A DNA stretch of 36,507 nucleotides from a virus, in the IMG/VR virus record IMGVR_UViG_3300036861_000187, positions 1 to 36,507 of that record; one strand, 5' to 3'. Shown piece after piece: positions 21,698 through 29,454 of this stretch. The notes beneath the pieces were generated by a model. That model was not told the origin of the DNA and ran no database searches. It worked only from the letters and a program-made list of their open reading frames with translations. Positions within the stretch are counted from its first letter, which is position 1. Every line of letters begins with the position of its first letter. The translations under genes and the position numbers were made by a program.

Positions 21698-22647
21698 TTT
21701 CCCCGCCGTTCACGTTCCGCGTAATCAGAGAAACTTTTAGGGCCATCGTAAGCCCACGGGTGGCGCTTGCTCAAGCCGGGTTTCTCTCCGTAGTTCGGTG
21801 GCTCGTGTGTGTCTCCCGGAACAACGCCCACTGAGGCTCCAGTGGAGCCTTCATCATAGGCCGATCCTGAACCGTAGCCCAAGCCACAACAGCCCTTATA
21901 TCCTCCGCCAGGGCCGCCACTGAGAGTAGGCGCCTTAAGTTCTGATGGAGTGTGTGCTACGGCGGATAGATCGCACCCAGTTATTCCCGTAGATACCGGA
22001 ACGGTACCGTTAATCGCCCCTTGAGTCCCAGTCAGAGTAGAGGCATTAGGTTCTGGTGAAGCCCCAGTGATCCGGTGAATGAAGATCGCTTGGTTTGTCT
22101 GAGGAAGCGGGCTTGCGCAATCCGCAAATGCCTTGAGTTCCGCGAGAGAAAGCTCAACCCGCCATGCTCCGAGTTGATCCAAGTCACCTTTGAAAGGGAG
22201 TTCGAATCCAGTATGAGCGATCCGGCCAATATTACAGGCTTGGGCGGCTGTATTCCCTTGATCGGCGGTAGCCGTGGCGGAAGAATTAATTTGGACGATA
22301 TTACTAGCGAGAGTTCCTTTATAGAGCCGTTGAATGTTGTTAACTCCATCATGGTTATGAGTGAAGGCAACAAAAATCCATTGGTTCACAAAACCAGAGA
22401 TCGCTTGAACGATTTGCATGTTGGCTCCAGCCGCGCTGTAAACTTCCCCTACCAGGAGACTGCTGGCTTGAAAAAGATAGAGCCGGAAGCCATGGGTGCT
22501 AGGATTGATTTTCCCCATAATCCCCCGGTTGATGGAAAAATCAGTGCACTTGACCCAACCCGCTAGAGTCAAGGCAGTCGTGGCGTCTAAGCTATCAACT
22601 CCTATAAAGTTCGCTGAATTTCCGTCAAATGACCTTGCGATTCCCAT
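21694..22647 (-). CDS. LamG/concanavalin-like domain tail protein (317 aa)
   Basis: Residues about 1-190 look like a LamG jelly roll: ARSFDGNSANFIGV, LTLAGWVKCTDFSINRGIMG, QWIFVAFTH, and FKGDLDQLGAWRVELSLAEL. Such domains bind carbohydrates and are common on phage tails. The C-terminal part is Gly-rich (GGPGGGYKGCCGLGYGSGSA) with a charged tail. The ATG at 22647 is chosen (TAATG with the gp10-like gene, GAGG upstream) over the ATG at 22671. Probably a receptor-binding or adhesion component. Confidence 0.75.
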   Translation of the reverse strand: MGIARSFDGNSANFIGVDSLDATTALTLAGWVKCTDFSINRGIMGKINPSTHGFRLYLFQASSLLVGEVYSAAGANMQIVQAISGFVNQWIFVAFTHNHDGVNNIQRLYKGTLASNIVQINSSATATADQGNTAAQACNIGRIAHTGFELPFKGDLDQLGAWRVELSLAELKAFADCASPLPQTNQAIFIHRITGASPEPNASTLTGTQGAINGTVPVSTGITGCDLSAVAHTPSELKAPTLSGGPGGGYKGCCGLGYGSGSAYDEGSTGASVGVVPGDTHEPPNYGEKPGLSKRHPWAYDGPKSFSDYAERERRGK

Positions 22648-24047
22648 TAATGCCTCAAGACCTGAAACCATTCTTCAGCGTTCTGAAGAACGAAAGTTGA
22701 GAGAGTATCATTGTGAATTATTTGATAAATCCTGTCTCGGTAAACTCCGAGTCGATTCACAAAAGGATAGTTCGTTCCGATTGTATAGAATGTGCCGGGA
22801 AACGAGCTAGCAGACTCGGAAAATTGTAAGGAAGCATTCCCACCAGCGGTGTTAAATACAAGTTTGTCCGAGCGCTTCCGGTGGAATGTTCCCCATCGAT
22901 GTACATTTGATGTAAGTTCGAATCGAATCAAGGAAGCATCGTCTGTCAGACCTGTTAGATTGTGGACTTTCCCATTTGCTCTTCGATCGCCCACAAGAAA
23001 TTTCTGTTGTTCTGGCCAATAGACCGAACACTGGCCCAAATATTGGTCGTAGGTTGCCCCATTGTAAAACCCGAACTCAGACCATGTGCGAGTGCGGAGG
23101 TTGAAAGCCAGAGTTTTATTTGTTGCCCCTGGAAAAGTCACCACATAAAAAGGCTTCGCATCTATCGTCAAAAGAAATGCTCGCGCCGTGGAGAGGGTTG
23201 TCACTCCTTGTAAATACTTGTCGTAAGGTTCGGAAACCAACACTGGCCGCCGACCTTCGAGTTTCACAAGTCGAATGGCCCCATCGATTGAAGAGAGATA
23301 ATACAAAGTATTGTCCACATTGACGACGCTATATTGAGCGGCCAATCCATAAGGAATCGTAGCCCCTTCTATCCTGGCGAAGGGTGTAACCCCGTCGTCG
23401 AAGCTTACTTCAAGGGATTCGGGGCCGAAACCATAAACCTCGTTCCATTGGACTACGACAGCATTGCAAGAATCGCCCCAAGCCTCATTATTGTAGACTT
23501 CCCATGAGGTGGACGCTTCATAATTGTTTATCGAATCATCAGAGAAGAAAACATCACCTGCCACACCGCTTGAGCCGTTGGCTATGAGGAAATTGTCGGA
23601 GAATGCGACGTACGTCACCCCAGAGGGGGCATTGCCGCCGGTCATTGAGGCCACAGTCAAAGCGGTAAGATTGATGCGACAGATGAAGCTGTTCGCTGCC
23701 GCGTAGACGAATGATTTGTCCTCGGTGAATATGACTTGAGTTCCTGAAGTCAAGCCGGAGGTTCCGGTAAAGGCTGTTTCAGTTCCATCAGAATTTACCC
23801 GTCGGACAACACCGCCAGAAACCCGCAAAATAGTCCCGGCGGAAACTGATCGAGTTCGATAAAGACCGTCAATAGCCGAAGCACCGTTGCTTGAGAACTG
23901 AGTCAGGCCGGGTCGTTTGATGAACTGTTTCAACTCGTTTATATATCCGTCAACGAGCTTGGCTGTCAGGCTCTCAGTAAGTTGACTGTTGTTCGCGACG
24001 TTCTGTCCGTAAGTTGTAGCTCCAAAATCGATCAATCGGCTAGGCAT
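22647..24047 (-). CDS. P22 gp10-like tail hub / packaged-DNA stabilisation protein
   Basis: 466-aa beta-rich protein that should close the portal and link it to the fibres. It begins with DGYINELKQFIKRPGLTQF, typical of the gp10-type family, and continues as repeated strands (GLYRTRSVSAGTILRVSGG, FSDNFLIANG, FFSDDSINNYEA, YLSSIDGAIRLVKLE) consistent with a beta-propeller. Its order downstream of a gp4-like adaptor matches P22. The start overlaps the upstream gene by 8 bases. Confidence 0.82.
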   Translation of the reverse strand: MPSRLIDFGATTYGQNVANNSQLTESLTAKLVDGYINELKQFIKRPGLTQFSSNGASAIDGLYRTRSVSAGTILRVSGGVVRRVNSDGTETAFTGTSGLTSGTQVIFTEDKSFVYAAANSFICRINLTALTVASMTGGNAPSGVTYVAFSDNFLIANGSSGVAGDVFFSDDSINNYEASTSWEVYNNEAWGDSCNAVVVQWNEVYGFGPESLEVSFDDGVTPFARIEGATIPYGLAAQYSVVNVDNTLYYLSSIDGAIRLVKLEGRRPVLVSEPYDKYLQGVTTLSTARAFLLTIDAKPFYVVTFPGATNKTLAFNLRTRTWSEFGFYNGATYDQYLGQCSVYWPEQQKFLVGDRRANGKVHNLTGLTDDASLIRFELTSNVHRWGTFHRKRSDKLVFNTAGGNASLQFSESASSFPGTFYTIGTNYPFVNRLGVYRDRIYQIIHNDTLSTFVLQNAEEWFQVLRH

Positions 24048-25572
24048 TGTCCAATCCTTTGGTCTCCCAAGTCATCTCTCTTAATTCAAATTGTTTGATC
24101 ATTCCGAGGAGAAATTCAGTATCTTTAATGATGAGAGAAAATTCGAAAAGCTGAAATTGCCCCGTGGGGATTGTAGCTACAGGACTTCGTTGGATATCTT
24201 CGAGGTTGATGAACACGAAACTATTAATTGAACGGCCATCTATAAAATCAATTCCGAAAGTATAGATCCCGTCAAGAGCTTCTAGTTTGAATTTCTTAAA
24301 AGGAACCATTTTTTGGTTCTCAATTATCAAGTTAGAGAGGGCTAGCACAACCGGATCAGTGATACTGATAATTGGCTTCAAAGTCACCATCTTAAAAATA
24401 ATAGAATTCTCATCGACAGAAACGAAAAATCCAGGGGTTTGAAATTCTGAAAATGAAAACATTCCCCGTACTTGATTGTTGGGAACCTCCAACTCTGACC
24501 AAGCTAAAATCGCCCGGAATGGGGGGTTGGGGGTTTCTAATTCACTCCACCCTAGGATACTTCGGCGAGGATCGCTTCCCGCGAGTTCGAATTCTGACCA
24601 TCCAAGGATCCCGCTTCGAGGATCGCTATCAGAAAGTTCGAATTCAGACCACCCTAATTTTCCCTTTATTGGATTATTTGGAAGTTCCATCTCGGCCCAT
24701 GCGAGTTTGCTTCGGCGAGGATCACTTCCTTGTAATTCCATCTCGGCCCATGACCATACGCCTCTGGCGGGGAAATTAGGAACTTCCAATTCAGACCACG
24801 AGGATTTACCCCGTACCGATATATTTGGAGTTTCCAATTCGAGCCATGAAGCTTGTCCCTTGACCTGAGCATTTGGAGTTTCCAACTCAGTCCACCCAAG
24901 TTTTCCCTTCCTAGTAAGGTCAGGTGGTTTTAAAGCGATGCTCATTTGAGCCCGTCTTGAAGCCGTCAGGATCGCGCCGGATGTTGTGCCATAAACCCCC
25001 GCTACTGCCTTTTCTCCCTTACCGACAGCAATACCTCCGCCACCACCTTGCGCGGTGTTATCGTTGGTCAACAAGGCTAGGTTTGTTAAATCTGGATTCG
25101 AGAAATTTCCTGTGAATTGAGGCGTGCTAGTATCCGTATTGTTTGAGACAACCAAAACAACCAAGCATTCGTTTATGGTAGTCGTAGCGCCGGGAATACT
25201 TACCACTGTGTCATTGGAATCAGAAAACGATCCTGCTGTGACGTTCCAAGGGCTGCCGCTAGAAATACAGCCCCTAAAAGTCAACATCCGGGCTATCTGG
25301 TGGTCACCAGAGTCCGCTACCGTTGGAGCAGGCATGTTAGAGGATGTAGCGCGAGCCCAGAAAACTGTAAGGCGTGTTTCCGTCCCAGTGGATTGAGGGG
25401 AGTTTAAAACTTCAACGAAACCCGCCGGTGTAGAGAGGCTAACAGGTTGATCTCCTTTGCTTTCTACAAACAAGAGAGCAACATCGTCAACCTGATGAGC
25501 GGGCCACCCTGGGATAAGTGCGCCTACCCCATCGACGGCAGCAGTTGATGCTTGAAAAAACGGAAAAGCCAT
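24040..25572 (-). CDS. Tail/fibre protein with beta-sandwich head and ten WSELE repeats (510 aa)
   Basis: Residues 1-215 form a beta-sandwich-like domain seen in many phage and environmental virion proteins (GWPAHQVDDVALLFVESKGD, RMLTFRGCISSGSPWN, RRAQMSIALKPPD). Residues 224-381 are ten tandem 16-17-residue repeats, consensus (K/I)LxWSELExPNxxxRG. Residues about 382-510 form another beta-rich domain. The repeats probably make an extended rod or stacked sheet that displays the outer domain. It lies between the gp10-like hub gene and other fibre genes. No enzyme motif seen. Confidence 0.72.
   Translation of the reverse strand: MAFPFFQASTAAVDGVGALIPGWPAHQVDDVALLFVESKGDQPVSLSTPAGFVEVLNSPQSTGTETRLTVFWARATSSNMPAPTVADSGDHQIARMLTFRGCISSGSPWNVTAGSFSDSNDTVVSIPGATTTINECLVVLVVSNNTDTSTPQFTGNFSNPDLTNLALLTNDNTAQGGGGGIAVGKGEKAVAGVYGTTSGAILTASRRAQMSIALKPPDLTRKGKLGWTELETPNAQVKGQASWLELETPNISVRGKSSWSELEVPNFPARGVWSWAEMELQGSDPRRSKLAWAEMELPNNPIKGKLGWSEFELSDSDPRSGILGWSEFELAGSDPRRSILGWSELETPNPPFRAILAWSELEVPNNQVRGMFSFSEFQTPGFFVSVDENSIIFKMVTLKPIISITDPVVLALSNLIIENQKMVPFKKFKLEALDGIYTFGIDFIDGRSINSFVFINLEDIQRSPVATIPTGQFQLFEFSLIIKDTEFLLGMIKQFELREMTWETKGLDNA
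24430..24903 (-). repeat. Tandem coding repeat, ten units of 48-51 bases
   Basis: Within the 510-aa protein, units start at residues 224, 240, 256, 272, 289, 305, 322, 339, 355 and 371. All but the degenerate last keep W at position 4, and ExE or ExQ at 6-8. Two spacer types alternate: PN-x3-(R/K)G (16 residues) and SDPRR-like (17 residues). DNA of the units has diverged, so the array is old rather than a recent slippage expansion. Confidence 0.85.
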
Positions 25573-25574
25573 TT

Positions 25575-26015
25575 TTAGACCTTGTTAGATACTAATCTGA
25601 TGAACAAACTAGTGTAGTCTGTGATCGAATCAGCCTCAGCGGCAGTCAAAGTAAACGTCCCAGCAATCGGAAAAACACCTACGTCCACATGTACTTGCTG
25701 ATGGATTAATGTTCCTGGGGAGGCTTCGCTGACGTACCCTTGTCTAAGTTCAACGGTTTGATCAAGCCGGTCGCCGCTGGCAACATCCTTACCTATTCGA
25801 TATCGAACAATATGACCAATAGATGAGAGAGGATCGACCACGGCGCTGAGTTTCGTGACGTAGGCTTTATTCGCTGGTGTCAAAGATGACTTAACGAAAT
25901 CCGCATCATCCGCCACTACCTCATCGATAGATTGAAAAAGATTAACAGCCGCCCCAACCTCGTTGGTATAGCTGTCCACAAACGTATCTGTGGAAGGTCT
26001 TGCAAATTGTGACAT
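25575..26015 (-). CDS. Virion-associated hypothetical protein (146 aa)
   Basis: ATG follows AAAGGTGA. It begins MSQFARPSTDTFVDSYTNEV and ends ADSITDYTSLFIRLVSN, a pattern common in uncharacterised phage tail-region proteins: a beta-sandwich that may trimerise. It is immediately upstream of the WSELE-repeat gene and probably co-assembles with it. Function not established. Confidence 0.62.
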   Translation of the reverse strand: MSQFARPSTDTFVDSYTNEVGAAVNLFQSIDEVVADDADFVKSSLTPANKAYVTKLSAVVDPLSSIGHIVRYRIGKDVASGDRLDQTVELRQGYVSEASPGTLIHQQVHVDVGVFPIAGTFTLTAAEADSITDYTSLFIRLVSNKV

Positions 26016-26078
26016 TTCATTTCACCTTTCAAAAAGTTTGTGCAAAAATTCGCACTATAAAAGCATACCCCAGAAAAG

Positions 26079-26693
26079 CTAGGAATTTGACATTTCTGTG
26101 TCATCAGAAATGAAATAATATACTTTTACGAATAATTTGTTTCCGACCTCACCACCAGTATAATTGCCATTAGGGTCATTTTTAGCGATAAGTTTTAATG
26201 GTTGATTGTCCAAACGAAGCTTTGTTACCTTGTTATCATTGGTGTTTGACCATCTTATAGCAAGAGAAGTAAACCCGCTGTTGAAATCACTAAATGGAGT
26301 AAGCAACAACGTCTTTTCTTCCAAAGAATCTCCAAAAAAAGTGTTTAAATCACTACCCGTCAAACAGCCTGATCTAGCTGTTCCAAGTCCTGCAAGATCT
26401 GATCCAGTGCCTAGATACAGTTTTTTGTTAGCGGTGGTAATCGAAAAATTACCGTAGTTTCCACCGCGATTGTCTAACTTTAATACCGCAAAAATCGGAA
26501 TAATCGCACGGCCTATTCCAGGGGGCGCAACAACAACAACAGGGGCGGTAGGCAATGATAGAATTTGGCTGTTAGATAGTACAGAAATAGTTGTACGAAA
26601 GTCTACTTGCAGGTATCCTAGGATACACAAGCCAGTTACAAATAAGAATTCAATGCTGTTGTAAATTGCCATCTCTATAAGCATGTTAAGCAC
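26079..26693 (-). CDS. Virion-associated hypothetical protein (204 aa)
   Basis: The start is GTG at 26693 after AGGGG, though ATG 26684 is also possible. The first 30 residues are hydrophobic (IEFLFVTGLCILGYLQ). The body has LSLPTAPVVVVAPPGIGRAI and KLDNRGGNYGNFSITTANKK, seen in phage structural proteins of unknown role, and is beta-rich. Likely a tail or fibre accessory protein. A 63-base gap with a weak hairpin and a TATAGT box separates it from the next gene. Confidence 0.6.
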   Translation of the reverse strand: MLNMLIEMAIYNSIEFLFVTGLCILGYLQVDFRTTISVLSNSQILSLPTAPVVVVAPPGIGRAIIPIFAVLKLDNRGGNYGNFSITTANKKLYLGTGSDLAGLGTARSGCLTGSDLNTFFGDSLEEKTLLLTPFSDFNSGFTSLAIRWSNTNDNKVTKLRLDNQPLKLIAKNDPNGNYTGGEVGNKLFVKVYYFISDDTEMSNS

Positions 26694-26702
26694 TGTTGTC
26701 CC

Positions 26703-27107
26703 CTACTTCTTCAAAAGGTCGATCAAACCTTTATCTAGGGTTTGCCCAGGGACCATGAAAACAACGATATTGTGTTTGTTGCTTGTCATCAGCCGGGCCA
26801 CCCTAAAATCAATCCCGTTATCCTTTATGAAAATGAATAAAACCGTAATCTTTTCCTTCATTTCTTCGCCGTACATTTGACCGAGTCGCGCAACGATAGG
26901 ATACTGGTTTTGACTGGCGAACTTATAAATATTCTTTACTTCTTCATCTCCGGTGAATTCGCTCATCAGCTTGGAATGGCTAGGCGCCGTCAAAGCGCAC
27001 GTGGCCGGGTGCGCCGTATCCGCGAAGCCTATGTTCTTTTCATTTCCGAAGAAAACTGAGCACCAAGCCATAAGAAGTAGGAAAGCTGAAGCCATGAGTT
27101 TTTTCAT
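26703..27107 (-). CDS. Exported protein with signal peptide (134 aa)
   Basis: ATG overlaps the gp4-like stop (ATGA). The N-terminus MKKLMASAFLLLMAWCSVFF is a classic export signal, with a possible cleavage near GFA-DTA. The mature part is helical and beta mixed, ends in DKGLIDLLKK and has no catalytic motif I recognise. An exported protein between head-completion and tail genes is unusual; it could act in the periplasm in lysis or superinfection exclusion. No lipobox: the residue before C16 is Trp. Confidence 0.65.
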   Translation of the reverse strand: MKKLMASAFLLLMAWCSVFFGNEKNIGFADTAHPATCALTAPSHSKLMSEFTGDEEVKNIYKFASQNQYPIVARLGQMYGEEMKEKITVLFIFIKDNGIDFRVARLMTSNKHNIVVFMVPGQTLDKGLIDLLKK

Positions 27108-27817
27108 AGGTCACTATTAATGTTGTAATGATATCGATTTCTAACACCAAGAGCCCTGGCGACGACCACTTCCGGAATTGGATCGGCTCTTTGATCTTTG
27201 ATATCGCGGAGTGCATCAGCGGCAAAAACGATAGTCGTTTTTGTAGGAGTCACACCATACTCGTCTGAAAGTCTAAGCGCGAGGTTGTATCCGATGCCTT
27301 CCGTATAGTCGATCGGAAGGCTTAGATTATCTGTGCTCGCGGCATACTCAGTGAAAGGTTCAAGGCTGTCCAAAGTAATTGTATATGCCTTAGCTGGCAC
27401 GTAGTATAAAAACAAATTAGAATTAGTATTAGTAATCTGAGAAAAAAGCCATGCAGGGATACCTTGAACTTGCTTAACGGTAATTGCGTTGTACTTCTCT
27501 TGAGGAATCATCACGAGTGGGTAATCAATGTTGCTGCTTCCATCCGTAAGAAAAGCCCCTAGGATCCGCTGGGGTCGGGTTTGCACGAAATCGCCAGTTG
27601 GTCCAATAGTCCTGCTGACCGTGGCCGAGGGCCAGGTATATGCCCGGCGAAAAAGTTGGCCCGTGAGATACTTCTTATTTGACCACTGGCGAAGCATGCC
27701 ATTTAGAGCATCTAGGGCGTCGGCTTGCTCGTCTGCCGTGGGAGCGCTGCCGCTCTTTAAAACTCCAAGCTTCCTCAAAGCGAACTTTGTCAAATCTGCA
27801 ACGGTTGTAAGGGCCAT
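27104..27817 (-). CDS. P22 gp4-like head-tail adaptor (tail accessory factor)
   Basis: 237 aa. A helical N-terminus with TADEQADALDALNGMLRQW, which is the signature of P22 gp4-type adaptors, then a beta-rich middle and a helical C-terminus (NLALRLSDEYGV). In P22 twelve gp4 copies extend the portal and seal the packaged DNA before gp10 binds. It sits between head and tail genes as expected. The start is one base after the TAA of the upstream 25-aa gene. Confidence 0.85.
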   Translation of the reverse strand: MALTTVADLTKFALRKLGVLKSGSAPTADEQADALDALNGMLRQWSNKKYLTGQLFRRAYTWPSATVSRTIGPTGDFVQTRPQRILGAFLTDGSSNIDYPLVMIPQEKYNAITVKQVQGIPAWLFSQITNTNSNLFLYYVPAKAYTITLDSLEPFTEYAASTDNLSLPIDYTEGIGYNLALRLSDEYGVTPTKTTIVFAADALRDIKDQRADPIPEVVVARALGVRNRYHYNINSDL

Positions 27818-27818
27818 A

Positions 27819-27896
27819 TTACTTTGTGATTCTTCCTAAAATGAACCCTACTGCCACGAGTAAAAATGCAAACATGTAAACAAATGATTCGGGCAT
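27819..27896 (-). CDS. 25-aa single-pass membrane peptide
   Basis: ATG overlaps the upstream TGA (TGATG) and TAA is one base before the gp4-like start. After seven residues there is one hydrophobic helix (MFAFLLVAVGFILGRI) and a basic end. It could be a small lysis or membrane factor; the junctions on both sides support it as a real gene. Confidence 0.55.
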   Translation of the reverse strand: MPESFVYMFAFLLVAVGFILGRITK

Positions 27897-28096
27897 CACT
27901 TCCCCTTTCTATAAGACTTGTACTCATCCATGCTCATATTCTCCGGCTTTTTCTTCCGGGGATACTTCGGGATCTTAGCGCCGGACCTGCGGGCTACGCT
28001 GAGGGCGATGGCTATCGCCTGTTTATGCGGTTTTCCATGAGCCATTTCAGTTTTGATGTTCGATCCAATGTTTTCTTTTCCGCCAAGTAACGGCAT
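27896..28096 (-). CDS. Small basic phage protein, DUF6496-like (66 aa)
   Basis: ATG 28096 follows GAGG; a TTG at 28111 is an alternative. It begins MPLLGGKENIGSNIKTEMAH and continues GKPHKQAIAIALSVARRSG, a motif frequent in small head-region proteins of many phages. The C-terminus is Lys/Arg-rich. Role unknown; probably a minor head-assembly or DNA-associated protein. Confidence 0.65.
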   Translation of the reverse strand: MPLLGGKENIGSNIKTEMAHGKPHKQAIAIALSVARRSGAKIPKYPRKKKPENMSMDEYKSYRKGK

Positions 28097-28097
28097 A

Positions 28098-28502
28098 CTA
28101 ACCTCGCTCAATATCGATAAAGATTTTATCCTTGTGGTACACTTGAAGCATCTTTAAAAAAAGAGAGCCAAAAGCGCTCCGGCTCTCCCCAATGAAGTCA
28201 AACTTCTTTACTCTGCCTACCAGGATGCACCCTTCGGTGTCTTTGTCTGTATTCCCTGGATGAATTCTAATTCCCTCAAAGCCCGGAACATGAAGCAAGA
28301 GGGGCAACAGTTTTTTAAACCGATTGGAGAACGTGAGAACAACCTCATAAGATCCGGCGGGAATTGCAGTCTTGCCGGGGATTTTCTCGCCCACTGGCTG
28401 AATCCGGTCTTCTAAAGTGAAGCACTCGAAAACGTCGTCAATGAATAGTTTCCCAATTGTTGAATTCTCAGTGAAGTCTGTTCTTACAAGTCGGAGTTTC
28501 AA
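28098..28502 (-). CDS. DUF5675 protein, candidate cell-wall peptidase
   Basis: 134 aa matching DUF5675: ECFTLEDRIQ, IPAGSYEVVLT, GIRIHPGN (about 93-100) and TEGCILVG (about 105-112). The His followed by a conserved GC resembles the H ... C active site of YkuD-type L,D-transpeptidases, so a peptidoglycan-cutting role is plausible. No classical lysozyme or amidase is visible in the genome, which makes this the best endolysin candidate. The TTG start overlaps the upstream TGA (TTGA). Confidence 0.72.
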   Translation of the reverse strand: MKLRLVRTDFTENSTIGKLFIDDVFECFTLEDRIQPVGEKIPGKTAIPAGSYEVVLTFSNRFKKLLPLLLHVPGFEGIRIHPGNTDKDTEGCILVGRVKKFDFIGESRSAFGSLFLKMLQVYHKDKIFIDIERG

Positions 28503-28729
28503 TAAGCCTTCTTACCTGGGTTTTTAAAAGCGTCGTGAAGGCATTCCATCACGCCGTCAAGATCCTTATAAATTTCAGGCTTTTTGTGACGTTCATCGTC
28601 ATAATTCGTGTACTCTCTTCGAGCGATATAGCCGTTAGCGGCCCTCTCAACTCTGACAGCAACCACTTGGCTAGGCTCTTTCTTTTTCTTCCGTTTCTCA
28701 ACATACTCTTCCATTGATTCTTTGATCAT
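28499..28729 (-). CDS. Hypothetical charged protein (76 aa)
   Basis: ATG overlaps the upstream TGA. Lys/Glu-rich N-terminus (EEYVEKRKKKKEPSQVV), a short strand region, and a helical end (GVMECLHDAFKNPGKKAY). It lies between a head-surface protein gene and the DUF5675 gene. No family recognised. Confidence 0.62.
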   Translation of the reverse strand: MIKESMEEYVEKRKKKKEPSQVVAVRVERAANGYIARREYTNYDDERHKKPEIYKDLDGVMECLHDAFKNPGKKAY

Positions 28730-29118
28730 AAAATGTAGTTCCCCGACAGAGAGTAGGTAGCTGTCTCGTCAGCGTCCGCGCCGAGGGTGGCTACAGCGCG
28801 CCACGTTCTAGGCATCACGGTACTGACTGCGCGATTTGCAACAACGGTAACGGCAGGATAGACGACTAAGTCTAGTTCAGCAGCGCCAGTCTGTTGAGCA
28901 AACGCTGCCCCAGTGATATCAATCCAAGTGTCCGCTTCGTGATTGTACTCTTGGAGTTTTACATCAAGCGTAGGCGTAGTTCCGGCGGTAGCTGTGACCT
29001 TAAGAAAAAGTCGAACCCCTCGCCATTTTTCATTTGGCTGTGGGTTACTGTTTCGAGGAGACTCGGATGTTTTAGTCTGAGTACCAGATTTCCAAACTGT
29101 GAAAGCTAAGTTTTGCAT
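28726..29118 (-). CDS. Capsid-surface type protein (130 aa)
   Basis: Beta-rich small protein: NEKWRGVRLFLKVTATAGTT, TLDVKLQEYNHEADTWIDIT, VVANRAVSTVMPRTWRAVAT. This layout is frequent in phage proteins encoded just after the major coat protein and suggests a decoration or head-fibre knob. Its neighbour upstream is a head-fibre-like coiled coil, supporting a shared structure on the capsid. Confidence 0.66.
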   Translation of the reverse strand: MQNLAFTVWKSGTQTKTSESPRNSNPQPNEKWRGVRLFLKVTATAGTTPTLDVKLQEYNHEADTWIDITGAAFAQQTGAAELDLVVYPAVTVVANRAVSTVMPRTWRAVATLGADADETATYSLSGNYIL

Positions 29119-29126
29119 GTTGGCTC

Positions 29127-29402
29127 CTAGCCTATGATTTTTCGCGCGCGAAGTTCGGTCAAAAGAGCGTTAAGCTGAGTCTTGATTTCCGTAATCGTTG
29201 TTATTGCTGTGTCTCGGTTCGCTGATGTATCCCAAGCACCAGCAGCAGCGCCCGTTCCGCCCGCCGGAACTGCTCCGGCTACTGCAGCCACGGTTGTCGG
29301 TGTTGCTGTTAAGCTAGCTGTTAAACTCCCGGCTTTGCTCAGAATTTGCTTAATCCTATCTTGCTCATCCTGTCCTTCTGAAATTAAAACTAAATTTGAC
29401 AT
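29127..29402 (-). CDS. Head-fibre-like protein (91 aa)
   Basis: Ala/Gly/Thr-rich middle and a C-terminal helix with ANRDTAITTITEIKTQLNAL followed by LTELRARKIIG. This heptad-like ending with NRDxAIxTI is typical of phage head-fibre proteins that form trimeric coils. It is the first gene after the coat protein and its terminator-like hairpin. Confidence 0.66.
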   Translation of the reverse strand: MSNLVLISEGQDEQDRIKQILSKAGSLTASLTATPTTVAAVAGAVPAGGTGAAAGAWDTSANRDTAITTITEIKTQLNALLTELRARKIIG

Positions 29403-29427
29403 TTGATTTTCTCCGTAGATAAAAGTT

Positions 29428-29449
29428 GGGGGCCAGTTTCCCAGCCCCC
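29428..29449 (-). terminator. Hairpin after the coat gene, likely partial terminator
   Basis: On the minus strand a 9-bp stem (six G-C pairs, two wobble pairs and a closing G-C) encloses a GAAA tetraloop, followed by AACTTTTATC. It lies 5 bases after the coat-protein stop. Position and stability suggest it ends or tapers the transcript so that coat protein is made in excess over downstream genes, as in many phages; it could also protect the mRNA 3' end. Confidence 0.7.
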
Positions 29450-29454
29450 CTAAA

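Noticed and set aside
22075-22566. 163-codon plus-strand frame opposite the LamG gene
   Set aside because: Antisense to a well-supported late gene and against the transcription direction of the region.
26016-26078. Promoter (TATAGT -10) and hairpin in the 63-base gap between two tail genes
   Set aside because: The -35 region does not match consensus and the stem is only about 6 bp with weak loop; too little to list as features.
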